The notes beneath the pieces are model-generated. The model was given only the letters and a program-made list of their open reading frames with translations, ran no database searches and was not told where the DNA came from. Made by a program: the position numbers and the translations under genes. This document shows positions 34,365-45,107 of a stretch of 64,000 nt of DNA, one piece after another. Within the stretch, counting starts at the first letter, position 1, and each line of letters begins with the position of its first letter. This stretch comes from Thozetella sp. PMI_491 (lineage: Eukaryota > Ascomycota > Sordariomycetes > Chaetosphaeriales > Chaetosphaeriaceae). The stretch lies in the NCBI GenBank assembly GCA_021432635.1, contig MU270040.1, positions 70,323-134,322 on the forward strand. The letters run 5' to 3'.

Positions 34365-35036
34365 TCAGTTGCCCTTTACAATAGCAAACACATAACCATC
34401 GAATATCTCCTGCACCACGTTCTTGTGCGAGGACAAGGTCGGCACCAGCGTTGCCGTCACCCTCTCGTCTTTGCCAACCTTGCTCACGAGGTCGTCTGTG
34501 TACTCGGCCTGCTCGCTCTCGATCAGCTCGCGCACGACATTGTCCACGATGATGGCCCCCTTCGGCCGCGTCAACTTGACGGCCCAGTCGAAGTACTCCC
34601 ACTGCTCGCCCCAGTCGGCGTCGATGAAGACCATGTCAAACGTTTTGCCCTCCTCAGCTAGCTTCGGCAGCACATCCAGCGCGGCGCCGAGAATGACGTC
34701 CACGTCAAGGCCGGCCGCATTTTCAAGCGCGACATCCCGGTGCTTCGGGTTGATCTCGATGCTGGTGACCTTTGCGCCGGCCCTGGCGAACCAGATCGAC
34801 GAGTAACCCCCCAGGGTGCCGATCTCAAGGACCGACTTGGCACCGATGAGCTGGGCTTGGATAAGCAGCTGCTGGCCCGTCAGCGCAGAGACGCTGATGG
34901 GAGGCAGTCCTTTCGCCTTCGAGTTAGAGATGGCCTGCTCGAGTTTGGGGTCTGGAGCAACAAGGCTGGATGCCCCATGGGTTTCGATCTTCTTGACTAG
35001 TTTGAGAAGGTCGTCGAGAGAGTTGTAATACGCCAT
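34365..35036 (-). CDS. SAM-dependent O-methyltransferase (family 3, CCoAOMT-like)
   Basis: Predicted cytosolic small-molecule O-methyltransferase, 223 aa, single exon, full length for the caffeoyl-CoA/catechol-OMT-like family. Motif I is SVLEIGTLGGYSSIWFA, the SAM-ribose acid is in KVTSIEINPKH, and the metal/SAM site is DMVFIDADWGEQWEYFDWAV with GAIIVDNVV after it; the conserved Asp-Asn pair for the divalent metal is present. The N-terminus includes the family phrase GLPPISVSALTGQQL. It is a closer match to bacterial and fungal CCoAOMT-like enzymes than the paralogue at 18814, and sequence differences between the two suggest separate substrates. A TATAAAG element lies 110 bp upstream. No neighbouring biosynthetic gene identifies a substrate. 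Confidence 0.92.
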   Translation of the reverse strand: MAYYNSLDDLLKLVKKIETHGASSLVAPDPKLEQAISNSKAKGLPPISVSALTGQQLLIQAQLIGAKSVLEIGTLGGYSSIWFARAGAKVTSIEINPKHRDVALENAAGLDVDVILGAALDVLPKLAEEGKTFDMVFIDADWGEQWEYFDWAVKLTRPKGAIIVDNVVRELIESEQAEYTDDLVSKVGKDERVTATLVPTLSSHKNVVQEIFDGYVFAIVKGN

Positions 35037-35896
35037 GGTGAGAGACAGTATGCGCAGTTCAAATTGAGAGCAGGCAATACGACAAAATTCAAAGTTGCCG
35101 CTCCAAGTGTGCTCGTCCGCTTCTCTGCAGCAGCTCTTCTACCCTCTTTATACCTGTATAACTCAACTCATTCTGCCCACTCTTTCTGCTCATTTTGTAG
35201 ATGCTAGCCTCGTAATTCCGAATGCGCAAAAGTGCCCCCGAAGAGCACGCCGCTTGATAATTGGGCAGCAGCAAGATAGACGATAAGGAAGAGTCGGATG
35301 TCCGAGGCCGCAAATCGAAACTCGCGGCCGCTTAGGTGCGGCGAAGTCCCGGGCCTCACAGCTAAGGCTTTAGCATAGAGTTGGTCTTAGGCATACGTCA
35401 GCCGCCTCACCTCTGCATGCCCGTTGCAGAAGGACAAGCTGGACTGGACCAATGGCTACTAGGGGATGCGCAGCCTACTTGTGCACTAGCGGACCAACGC
35501 TGAAGTCTAGGTCTCGCATGTAACCCAGACGCGTCTTCAGCAATCAACAAGCGCGCGGCGAGCACGCAATTAGTATCATTTAGGCTAGCGCGCGCCGCCA
35601 TGTTCTCTACTTTTCGGACTGCGCAGTGCTGAATGCCAATCGCCTAGGAACTATGACTCCTTGCCGAGCGACCACCATTTTCTTGCACTCAGCAGTCAAG
35701 AGGCTTAATAATTCGAACTCTGGGGAAACCGCAGTTGACGCTCCATCGTCCTCACAAGCTACAGATGAGTTAAACATGGATCACCGGTGCGATCCCGCGA
35801 ACATCACCAGCCACCAGCCCCACGAAATACATAGCCTGCGTAAATCTACATCACTCATGCATCTGGTGATACGGGAATGGTTTATGGTCATTATGA
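35037..35896. other. Intergenic region
   Basis: Holds the promoter of the O-methyltransferase and, at the right, the 3' flank of the GH28-like gene. No further gene, repeat or RNA is visible. Confidence 0.5.
35146..35152 (-). promoter_or_regulatory. TATA box of the second O-methyltransferase
   Basis: TATAAAG on the minus strand, 110 bp upstream of the start codon at 35036. Good match and spacing. Confidence 0.5.
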
Positions 35897-37405
35897 CTAC
35901 GATGAAAACGTGAAGTTATTGACGTGCGCGCCGATGAACATGGGGATAGTGTCCCCAGTCAGATACCACGTCGGCTTCTTCATGCCGTCCCAGATGTGCG
36001 CCCCGTTAATGGTGAGGTTCTGGAAGTCGACAAACTCGACCCGGCGGTCGTCGGAGTAGCCGTTGACGACAGGCATGTTCGCGCGCGTCCCCTGGTACGA
36101 CAGGTTCCGCACCGTGACATTTCGGATCGCCCGCCCCGGCGCCGCATTGTACGACGGGTTGTAGTTGACGCGGAAGTTGAAGAGCATGCCGTCGCGGAAG
36201 TCCTCGACGCGCACGCCGTCCACCAGCACGTTCTGGATCGTGTTCTCGTCGCCGGCCGAGATGGCCACGCACCCCTGGTACCCGACCTGTGGTTCCCGGT
36301 GGTCCAGCACGTCGATGTTGGCGATCATCACCCCGTCCATGGTCTCCGGGCTGTCGGCGTTCCCGTGCGTGCCGATGTTGATCGGGTGCGCGACGTCTGC
36401 CCACAGGGACGAGTCGCGGATGGTGATGTTGCCCGAGTCGCCGTAGTAGTTCCAGCGGTGCTGGTACAGCGCGATGCAGTCATCCGAGTTCCGCATAAAG
36501 ACGCGCTCCACGAGCACGTCCTTGCTGCAGAAGAAGTCGATGCCGTCGCCGTACGTGGTGGCGCTGATGGAGCGGAAGTTGCGCACCGTGACCCCCTGCA
36601 CTTGGCCGGCCATGATCGAGTAGTATCCCGGGTTGAGCACCACGATGCCGTCGATGAGGACGTTGTGTGACGACTCGATTAGGAACGCCGAAAGCGTGTT
36701 CGACGTCTTGTAGACGAGCCCCCGGCCCCGGACGCTGACATCGCTGACGTTCTGGATGTTAATAGCGCCATTGACTACCGCTCCCTGGGCGAAGTAGACC
36801 GTCTGTCCGGACGTCACGTTGACGGTACCTTTTCCTCCGTTTAGCGCGTGGTATCCTGGCGCGAAGTAGACGATGCTCGAGTCATTGGCGGCCTGCTCCG
36901 CCGTGATGGGATCATCCTCGATCCGGTTGAGGAATAGATGCAGGACGTTGAAGATGTCGCCGTTGACTTGGATGACTAAGTTCCGAGGCTCCGAGAGGGT
37001 CAGGTTGATGACACCCCCCTGGACAGCGGGCTGGATCCCATACGACAGTGGCCGCACCTCAACCTTGTCGAGGCTTGGGAAGGCCGCCGCGTTCGGCTGG
37101 ATGCTGACATCGATAGCGCCGTCGAAGTCAAAGTAGGCCATCGACGAGCTGTGCGTGATCGCGCTCCCCGAAGTTGCGTTGATCTCCCGGAGATTGTGCT
37201 GGTACAGAGGGACAGGGCGCCACCCGCTGCAGGTTGAGTTGTGTTTCCGCACGGCGACGGTGAAGGCGGTGGACGTAGCCACCTGCGAAGGGATGGCGTA
37301 GATCTGGATAGTCTGAGAGCCGTTCGTGGCGGCGCTTGCTCGCTCGGCCACGATGCCGACAAGTAGGACCGCCGCAAGGCGCAGGGCAGCGGGAAGAGAC
37401 AGCAT
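35897..37405 (-). CDS. Secreted right-handed beta-helix glycoside hydrolase, GH28-like
   Basis: Predicted extracellular polysaccharide hydrolase, 502 aa, single exon. The signal peptide is MLSLPAALRLAAVLLVGIVAERASA. Residues from about 30 to 170 form a beta-rich domain (PLYQHNLREINATSG, YFDFDGAIDVSI), followed by a parallel beta-helix with repeated short strands (VYFAPGYHALNGG, TVYFAQGAVVNGAI, VSVRGRGLV, NVLIDGIVVLN). Catalytic-type motifs are TYGDGIDFF, NSDDCIALY and NIGTHG, corresponding to the NTD/DD/GHG motifs of GH28 polygalacturonases, with GTHG in place of GHG. This layout resembles GH28/GH49-related enzymes (exo-acting pectinases, dextranase-like); the exact substrate is uncertain. 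The frame continues upstream to 37840 without the character of a protein, so I start at the signal-peptide ATG, which sits 143 bp from a TATTTAAA box. Confidence 0.85.
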   Translation of the reverse strand: MLSLPAALRLAAVLLVGIVAERASAATNGSQTIQIYAIPSQVATSTAFTVAVRKHNSTCSGWRPVPLYQHNLREINATSGSAITHSSSMAYFDFDGAIDVSIQPNAAAFPSLDKVEVRPLSYGIQPAVQGGVINLTLSEPRNLVIQVNGDIFNVLHLFLNRIEDDPITAEQAANDSSIVYFAPGYHALNGGKGTVNVTSGQTVYFAQGAVVNGAINIQNVSDVSVRGRGLVYKTSNTLSAFLIESSHNVLIDGIVVLNPGYYSIMAGQVQGVTVRNFRSISATTYGDGIDFFCSKDVLVERVFMRNSDDCIALYQHRWNYYGDSGNITIRDSSLWADVAHPINIGTHGNADSPETMDGVMIANIDVLDHREPQVGYQGCVAISAGDENTIQNVLVDGVRVEDFRDGMLFNFRVNYNPSYNAAPGRAIRNVTVRNLSYQGTRANMPVVNGYSDDRRVEFVDFQNLTINGAHIWDGMKKPTWYLTGDTIPMFIGAHVNNFTFSS

Positions 37406-38116
37406 TGTCGCCGTGGTGCCGTAGCTACAGGTGCGTGGGCTGGATTCACACTGGCAGCAGCCGTCTCCTCGCGGGCGCGTTTCCGGATCGAGCACAGCAG
37501 GGTGCGCCGCGGGTGACGATCGGCATGACGTCGCGCGCGGAGGGAGGTTTAAATATGCACCGTACCCTGTCCATCTCTTCTCCACGGTCGCGTAGTTTGA
37601 GTACTTCGAGCAGGGCTCATAAAGTCGTGCTCGGCCTCGGCCGGGCGGCATGTCAAAGTTGCGGAGGAAAGGCGGGTGCCACGCTACCCCGTGGGGACGA
37701 TGTAACCCGCGAGGTGGCGACGATGGCCTAGTTGGTGAGGCCGGGGTAACTCGCGGAGACACCCGGCCGCAGGCCCAGGCCTCCGAGACATGCCCCGCGG
37801 GTCCGAGTGCTGAGACTTGGCCTATTCTGTCGGCTAGCAATGCTGTCTAGACCGGACTCGGTATGTAAAATCCATGGTTATTTAAGATTTTTTAAGAACT
37901 CCAATACAAACTGGGACCCTGTGCCTGCTCGTCCTCGGGACGAGTTAGTGGGTCTTACACGCGGGGGTGAGCGGCCCGAGAGGAGCAAAAGGAATATTCA
38001 TGTGGGTATCATTACTTTACAAGAGTACATAGTCATTAGGTATAGGTCACGGGTCCCCGAGCCACACGGCCCATGCGGCCGCCGCCCGTCGCCGTTTACA
38101 CCGCTGCGCGATGATT
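37406..38116. other. Intergenic region
   Basis: Contains the GH28-like promoter and the 3' flank of the DUF3405 gene. A long minus-strand frame crosses part of it but its translation has no recognisable features. Confidence 0.5.
37548..37555 (-). promoter_or_regulatory. TATA-like box of the GH28-like gene
   Basis: TATTTAAA on the minus strand, 143 bp upstream of the chosen start at 37405. Supports choosing that ATG over the longer open frame. Confidence 0.5.
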
Positions 38117-40037
38117 TCAGTGCTTCACCGGATGGAGGAGCATATTAGGCGCATATACTGCGCCATCCTTCTTGGTCAAGATCCACGGGAACTCCTCGTC
38201 GTCGGGAGTCTCGTTCCCCATCCATGCGTTCACAACCTTCCTCGGCCAGCTGCTCTCCCACCAGAACGACAGACCGTCTCCTCCGGGGTGCGTTGCATCC
38301 TGAGGACCGATTCCGCGCGTGCTGTTCGCCGGGCCGCCCTTCCACCATCCCTTTCGGGTCTCCTCGTCGTTCTCTAGCCTCCAGAATAGAGGCTGGGGCG
38401 GATAGCTGATCTTCAGTCCGTTCCACAGGGCGAAGCTGACGGGGGTCGCCTCGCTCGGGACACGTAGGCCCTTGACGAGCTGCGACTCGTGGATCGCCAG
38501 CAGGAGCGATCTGCTCGTGCGCATGATGGCGGGCGGGCAGAAGAAGCGCGGGGTTCCGGTGTTGTCCCCGAAGCCATAGATCCAGTCTTTGAAGACCCAG
38601 TGGTGCGCGTTTGTGGCGTTCGAGCAGAAGCTGGTGACGATCACGGCCGCCTCTTCCCCGACACCCCACGAGAAGTTGTCGTCGAGCGGATCCCGGGTCG
38701 GCGGAACCGGGCCGATCGGCTTAACCTCTGGAATGCGCAGCGGACCCCACACGTACGAGCCGCCGACGGCGGCCACGTTGACGGCCTCTTGCAAGGACTT
38801 GTAGCTGCCGATTTCGTCTTGCATCTGTTGGAAAGTGCTGCGCTCAAGCATCTGCTTGCGTGGCTCGCGGCGGGCGAAGTTGGCGAGTGTGTCCAGGTAC
38901 AAACCGGCATCGCCGGTGAAGCGCATGTCCAGCTCGAGTTGCCAGAAATGGTCGAACTCGGGGTAGTACAGCGCGAAGAGCTGCATGGGCTGATATACCT
39001 GCCACATGGTTCTATTCTCGCGTTAGCCCCTCTGCACCCACCGGTGAGGATTCGCGGATTCTCTAGCACCCACCTGTATTCCTCAACCTTGGGGTACCAC
39101 GACTTGACTAGGTTCTCGTCCCAGAGCACCGTAATGGAGCGCAACTCGGGCGGGACACCCGCGTCAACGAGGGCCTTCTGGTACGCCTCATCCGAGTCGA
39201 AAATCTTGCGCTCCAGGTCCTTGATGTCGACCAGCAGGATTACCTTGTACTCGGCGCCGGTCCTCAATCCCGTCTCGACGATCAAAGATCGCAGGTAATA
39301 CATATCCTCCGGCTTGTACTGGTATCCACTGTAGGCGCGCACCACGATGGCCGTTCGCCTCGTCGAGTTAAATTCATTCCAGCGCTGGACCGGGCGGATG
39401 GCGGTGCGGTTCCGGTAGTTCATGCGGTTTACGCTGGCGAGCTGGTCAGCCTCCGCCGCGGATGGGTGGAAGCGATGTGCGTTCCGGTTGAAGCATCTGT
39501 TCTGCAGCTCGTCCCAATTGACGGCGTCCCAGTTGACCTTCGACCTCTTCGATCCGGCGCTGTCTTCGTTGTATCCGTACGGCGCATACCGGTCCTCAAA
39601 CGTCATCCACGTCTTGTCGAGCTGCACATCCTCGTATGAGCCGACAAACGGGCGAGGGTAGGCTGTAGAATCCCCCAAAGTCAGTCATTGGCCTCGGTCG
39701 GGGCTTCGGCCAGTAGGTGGGGTGTGGGGCACTCACCGTGGTTCAGGGAGACTGTGCCCAGGTCGTCGTCCGGACTGCTTGACAGGAGCTTATTGCGAGG
39801 GCCGAAACACGGCACGCGCTCGGCCAGTGGGGGGAGCACCTCGACGCCCGCCATGCGCTCGGGCCCGAAATCGAAAAACTGGAGCGGTGCAGGCCATTCG
39901 TACGACGGCGTCGACGAGAAGGTCGCAAGGCAGACGAGAAACAGGGCGAACGAGGCCAGAAGGAGGCATCGGTTGCTGAGGAGCCGTCGCAGCCGGGGGC
40001 GAACTCGCGCCCGCCGGTTCTTGCCGTCGAGGAACAT
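38117..40037 (-). CDS. DUF3405 family type II membrane protein
   Basis: Predicted 594-aa single-pass membrane protein, likely in the Golgi or ER. Three exons, 39737-40037, 39074-39662 and 38117-39011, join in phases 1 and 2. A basic N-terminus (MFLDGKNRRARVRPRLRRLL) precedes one hydrophobic segment (CLLLASFALFLVCLATF), giving a short cytosolic tail and a large lumenal domain. The lumenal part contains AIVVRAYSGYQYKPEDMYYLRSLI, YKVILLVDIKD, FDHFWQLELDMRFTGDAGLYLD and DEEFPWILTKKDGAVYAPNM. This order matches fungal DUF3405 proteins. The LELDMR segment in a strand-loop context resembles the DxD-type metal site of GT-A glycosyltransferases, so a glycosyltransferase role is possible but unproven. 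It is transcribed in the same direction as the GH28-like gene, 711 bp away. Confidence 0.88.
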
Positions 40038-41819
40038 TTTTTTATTATCTGGAAAGGTGGGTCACTCGAATATGATCGCACCTCAGAGGGCCGCGCACCC
40101 TGTTGCGGCGGGTTATTGCATCAAGGCGAAGTTGGCGATGTGTCGTTGCAGGCTGGCAGATTGATGGCGACCGAGTCCGGAGAGTCTGGAGGTGCATAGT
40201 TGAAAAGGATTTTGGGTCCAGAAGGGGAGGGGACCCGACTGTCGTAAGCTGCTGTGGTAGTAGTCTGCGAGAGGAAAGGGGAGGTGGGGGGAAAGAGGAG
40301 GCGAGCGGCTAAGCTCTGGGCTTAGTTTTCAGGGGGGGTATTGGAAGGCTCGATTGTACAGAGCCTAGCTTAGTGCACTCCGTATGGAGTACGTTATCAT
40401 ACAATAGGTGCCAAAGGAGGAGGGGCCAGTGGGCAGGGGAGGCAGGCAACAGGGAAGGTAAAGAAATTTGGCTACCCTTTACCCTTGGGCCTTAGCGCAC
40501 CAGCCTCCTTATCTGTCTGGGGATTGATCCGCCCGCTTTCTACATTCGGCTAGTTATCTCGGTTGCACAATGATTGCATAGGTGGTGAAAGGGGGGGAAA
40601 GGGGAAGGGGGCATAGGCGGGAATTGGTCCCGACGGCTTTTCCATCTCTCCTACCTAAAAAAAAAAAACAGGGGACCACGGTTCGCAGCACAGCGCTCTC
40701 GCTGAATGCGCCGCTTTTCGCCTACCGGGTCGCATGAGGCCGAGACATTGGGATTCCAGCAATGACTTTTACCGGGCTCCGGATTTATCAGGCTGGTTTG
40801 CTTTCCCGTCTTGGATGACACGAAACCCCTCCGGAATGATTCGCAGTGGAGGAACAATGCCTCATATTCGTCGCTGTCTATCTTTGTATCCGACGTCTAA
40901 AAGGAAACCTGAGTAAGCCTGCTCGATGGAGCCCACGGCTCTCTTGGCCGTGGTGAAAGGCGAGTTAGCGAGTAAAAATGCTTGGGGGCCGGTGGGGCCA
41001 ACCAAAAGTTCGGTCGACCTGCATCCAAACTCGAGATGATTGCATGACTTGCGCTGGGAAGGTGGGACGCGCCCGTCCAATTAGGCCTGGGGCGAGAGTC
41101 GACCATCGCGATGGATCTTGCCATGTACAACGACACCCAAAGCGGCGATGCTTCTAGGGTTGTATGCCTCCCAATGATGACTGCTGCGTCCGGCTTACAT
41201 TTGTCGTTTTCTTGCGCTTTTCTTTCTTTCTCATCATTCCGATTCATCCTCCATATTTCCTGAGGCAACCCTGCGTCATGAGGAAGCGCGGCGAGAACGG
41301 GGTTTGGGCTGAGCCGCATGCCCCCTTCTCCAACGCAAGCTCGTTCGCCGAGCTTAATCCCAAACCTGGATACTGCGGCCCAGACCCTGGTGCATCAATC
41401 AAACGCGTTCCCCATCTCCTCACTGGTCTGGTACAGAGGAGTACTAGGATTTATTATTACCCGCCTCGCTCAGCCCCCGCTTCTGTGAAGTCTAATGATA
41501 CATATCCGTAGCTTGATAGCATTTGCATGCGGGAGTGCCCGTGCTCCCCCCGCCTGTTCGAGACTTTTTCGAGAGATGCATGTCTGGCAACATCCGGCTG
41601 CCATCCCCACCGCGTTTGCGCCTGGGGCCGCCCGCAGGCCCGTCAGACTATCCTGCTGGGCGCTGACGATCTCGGGTGGAACGGTTTCTGGAAATGGGCG
41701 ATCCCCTTCTTGATGTGCGCCTTTTACGAAGAAGTCCTTAGCGCACCGGTGATCCCCGCTCATCGCGTGGCGATCGCCTCATAGTAAAACGTTTAGTTGC
41801 ATATTCTCGCTGGCCTACG
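40038..41819. other. Intergenic tract
   Basis: Holds the promoter of the DUF3405 gene, a short A run (40658-40669), G-rich patches near 40270-40295 and 40590-40612, and the 3' side of the aquaporin gene. Open frames are unsupported. Confidence 0.5.
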
Positions 41820-42754
41820 TCACTTGCGATCCCACCTGGTTGGTCGCTCTGCATCAGCGAAACCGCCAAGGGTTTTCGCAAGGAGGTAGTAACCTGCTGC
41901 AATGATTGCGCCGAGGCCCGGCCCGAGCCAGTAGATCCAATGATAGGTCGGAAACGTGAGTCCGGCCACCGCACAGCCGAAGCTGCGCGCCGGATTGGCA
42001 GAACCGCCGGTGAATCCAGTCCCTGCAGCAGGAAAAACAAGAGTCAGCAGAGTGTTTCGCGGTGGACAATCGCCTATACAGGGCGGCGGGCCACTCACCG
42101 GCAAGCATCACGGCGAAAAGCGCCAGTCCGGCCCCGACGGGCACGATGATGACGCTGGTGTCCCTGGACGTCTTCTCCGAGGCTAGGGTCAGGATGACGA
42201 GCACGAGCTGGAGCGTGAAGAAGGTCTCCATGAAGAAACCCTGGACGGTCGTGGCCCCCGTGCCGAGGACCGAGTTGGCCTGGGTGATACGGCCGGGGAA
42301 GATGACCGAGACGAGAAGACCCGCTCCGACGCTGCCCAGGAGCTGTGCGGGAATCATGATGGCTCCCCGGATCCAGCCGCAGTTCCCCACGATGCACATA
42401 GCGAGCGTGACCTAGCCATCCTCGATGAGCCACCAGGACACGGTGTGGGGGTTGTGGGGGACATACTGCTGGGTTTAGGTGCCCGCCGCTGATGCGGAAC
42501 ATGGCCCATACGTTCACGAGAAGGGAGAAGCTGTAGGCCAGGGAGATGAAGAGCACCGTCTCACTGCTCTTACTCCCGCCAGGGGCGTTGATGACGGCTT
42601 GGTTCGCCCCGACGAGGTTCCCCGAGTACGAGAAGAAGAGAAACAGCAGGGTCCCCACGAACTCGCCCGATGCGGCGACGATATGGCCCCGGGCGGTGGA
42701 CATCCTCCGCACTGGCTGCGGGTCCGGGTCCAGACCCTTTATATCGGTGGCCAT
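41820..42754 (-). CDS. Aquaporin / MIP family channel
   Basis: Predicted six-span membrane channel for water or small solutes, 267 aa. Three exons: 42467-42754, 42099-42411 and 41820-42022. The first NPA box falls exactly at the exon 1/2 junction: exon 1 ends GGHLNPA (donor GTATGT) and exon 2 begins [10 protein letters not shown]. The second box is [11 protein letters not shown] at the start of exon 3. Hydrophobic spans are visible at [80 protein letters not shown] and [18 protein letters not shown]. The short loops and ANPARSFG favour a water-selective aquaporin over an aquaglyceroporin, which usually has an extended loop E (inference). I start at MATDIKG; an in-frame ATG at 42853 would add 33 unlikely residues. 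Confidence 0.93.
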
Positions 42755-44347
42755 GGATGTGAGTTCTGTCAGGTCGGTACTGGCCCGCGCAGGCTGGCTT
42801 GGAAGCTCCCAATAGAAACGAAAGAATGGTATCGAGTCTCTCCACTCTACCATCCTCGCAGGATGCTTGCGTGTGTGGATATTAGCATTGCTGTCATAAG
42901 ATGTGTTCGTGAGGGATGCGGCCCGTCCTGGGGTTCATGCTCAACTTAAGAACGCCCATGACTCGCCCGACCCGTTCCCTCGGTGAGTTTGCCACGACGG
43001 TGAACCCCAGACACCCCAGGGCCATTACCCGGGTTTGGATCGTGGATGCGAGAACTGGTTGTTTCTGGTTCGAAGCACTACCAGGAGGCTATGCTCCGTT
43101 AACAGCATCCGTTGACCAGTGTCGCAGCTCTGCGTTTTGTGATTGGCCTCGGAAACCGGTGAACGGTGGATACCGGCAAAAGTTAAACTCAGTTCGTGGG
43201 CAGTCTCGATCTCCTAGGGGATGCGCCGCCATCGTGAGAGCTAAAGTTAGGTGGTGAAACCTGTGGGCCGGTGTCATGGGAGGTGAGCGAACCGTTTCAT
43301 CGCCTTCGTCCCAACTCGATGCTTTGCCCGGAGAATTTTGCAGCACGAGATGCCATGTCCGTGCAGCCGCCATGCCAGGCGTGCCAGTCGATCTCGGCCG
43401 CTGGTCCCAAGAGCCGCCGCGTGTCCGTGGGTGCCCGGTGTTAATGCATCACATATAGCCCCGAGTCGTGCACAGGTTAATGCGTCATTGACCGTCCCGG
43501 CGCCTTCATCCCCAAGTTTCGGACATGGCGCCAGTGAGGTTGGGCAGGGGTGCCCGGACATCAGATGGATCCCATTTGCATCGCGTGGCGGTGGCTAGAC
43601 AGTCGTCCTGCCCATCTTCCGTCCTTCGGAGGAGCGATCGCCGGGCAATGGGTGCGCTAGCCATACGATGATGTGCTCGACGAAGCAATGAGACCAACGT
43701 GCTACGTGCTTCTCCCCAGGACATGATTCAGCGAGTCAGCTAATGATCGACGGTCTATGAATTTGTGTTGTGCGCTCGAGCTAGCTATTCAAAAGCAGGT
43801 CCCGAGGCTGAGTGCTACCCTGAGGTCGTTAGCTGGGAGGGAGGCCTGCGGCGCCTCCGGAGGCAAAGATTGTACCTCTTTGAGCAGAAACCATCGGGAG
43901 GCTGGGTTTCAATGCCTCTGCTTCCAATGACCTTCGGCGAGCTGGTTTATCGTGAGCGCGGCCGTTCGCTCGAGAACCCTATCTGGGCCGCGAATGCTTA
44001 CCTGGGTTCCCCGAACTACCGTCGGAACGCCTCAGCTCGAGCTCGGCGGCGCACACTTTCCACAACGGACAGCTAAGTTGCATGGCCCTCCCCCATCTCA
44101 TTGGTCCCCATTATCACGCCGCAGCTATCCCACTGCACCTCTCTCCCCTGTCGTTGGTCCAAATGTAGTATATAGCAGGTGCCGGCTACGATAGCTTGGC
44201 TATGTGCATGGTCTTCGGGATCCCAATTGCTATTGCTAAGCATGAGTTGAAAAATCGGCACGAGCCGCAGTTACGTGCGCTATACGGTGCCTTTCTAGTA
44301 CTATCGAAGGGAACTTGTCAGGAGCCATTCCCTCATGCCATTGCATT
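42755..44347. other. Intergenic tract
   Basis: Contains the aquaporin promoter and the 3' flank of the acetyltransferase gene. Open frames at 43765-44076 (+) and elsewhere have no recognisable domain or splice partner. Confidence 0.45.
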
Positions 44348-45107
44348 CTACCTCGGCCGGCGCACCATGTACCTTTCGAGCTCCTTCTTCCCGGCCCACG
44401 TCTGCGCAAAGTCCTCGTTCCCTTTGATGTCCAGCTTCTTCTCGAGATCGGTAATCTCCTTCGCCCAGTACCCATTGTCGAGCGGGAACGTGCCCAGATC
44501 CTCGAAACCCAGTTTGGCATAGAGCCCATAGGCCTCGGCGGACGCCACGATGAAGGAGGGGATTCCCTCCGCGTCGCTCTTCGCCACCACGCTACTGAGG
44601 AGCTTCTTCCCGATCCCCTTCCGTTGCTGGTCGGGGTGGACCATGAGATGCTTGATGTCTAGAAGCGGCATTGGTATTTCAAGTTACATAGGGGATGCAG
44701 GAAAGGGGGAGCTCACAGTAGTGACGCTGTTCCTTAGACGCGCCAAGGTAGACGGCATCCATTTCGTCATCTCGCTCGTCGAACCGATCCTTCAGCTCCT
44801 TCAAGTGCTCTTTCGGTGTGAACAAAGCGGCCAAGCCACTCGTGGACGGCTTGTCCTTGATGTCCGGGTCCTCCACGTGGTAGCGCACGAATCCCACCAC
44901 CTCCCCCGAGGACGAGTCCACGGCGACTACGAAGTTCTGGCTGGGGTTGTTCATGGCCAGCACCGTGGCCTTTGGCATGCTCTCCCGCGGGGAGAGGACA
45001 TAAAATGCGGCATAAAAATCGTTCCAGGCGTCGAGTGCCTTGATGTGCACATCGGCGATTGCCGCGGCGTCGTCAAGTGTCGCTGGCCGAATCTGTATCG
45101 CCTCCAT
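44348..45107 (-). CDS. GNAT family N-acetyltransferase
   Basis: Predicted acetyl-CoA-dependent N-acyltransferase of 233 aa; substrate unknown. Two exons, 44717-45107 and 44348-44658, join in phase 1 to read KEQRHYYIKHLMVHPDQQRKGIGKKLL. The N-terminus IQIRPATLDDAAAIADVHIKAL is the usual beta1-alpha1 start of GNAT folds; VVAVDSSSGEVVGFVRYHV gives beta2-beta4; motif A with the pyrophosphate loop is VHPDQQRKGIGKKLL (Q/RxxGxG/A pattern); then SFIVASAEAYGLYAKLGFEDLGTF is motif B with the conserved Tyr. A charged insert (SGLAALFTPKEHLKELKDRFDERDDEM) sits between beta4-like strands, common in fungal members. Cytosolic; no signal sequence. There is a plain 57-bp intron with GTGAGC donor. No neighbour suggests a target. 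Confidence 0.92.

Noticed and set aside
35924-36670. 248-codon plus-strand frame antisense to the GH28-like gene
   Set aside because: Val/Arg/His-rich shadow of a GC-rich coding strand, with no motif.
37406-37840. N-terminal extension of the GH28-like protein by about 145 residues
   Set aside because: The extension lacks secretion features, whereas the internal Met starts a textbook signal peptide 143 bp from a TATA-like box.
38489-39298. 269-codon plus-strand frame antisense to the DUF3405 gene
   Set aside because: It crosses the real gene's splice junctions and has no recognisable domain.
42755-42853. Upstream ATG for the aquaporin
   Set aside because: It would add 33 residues (VEWRDSIPFFRFYW...) atypical of MIP N-termini.
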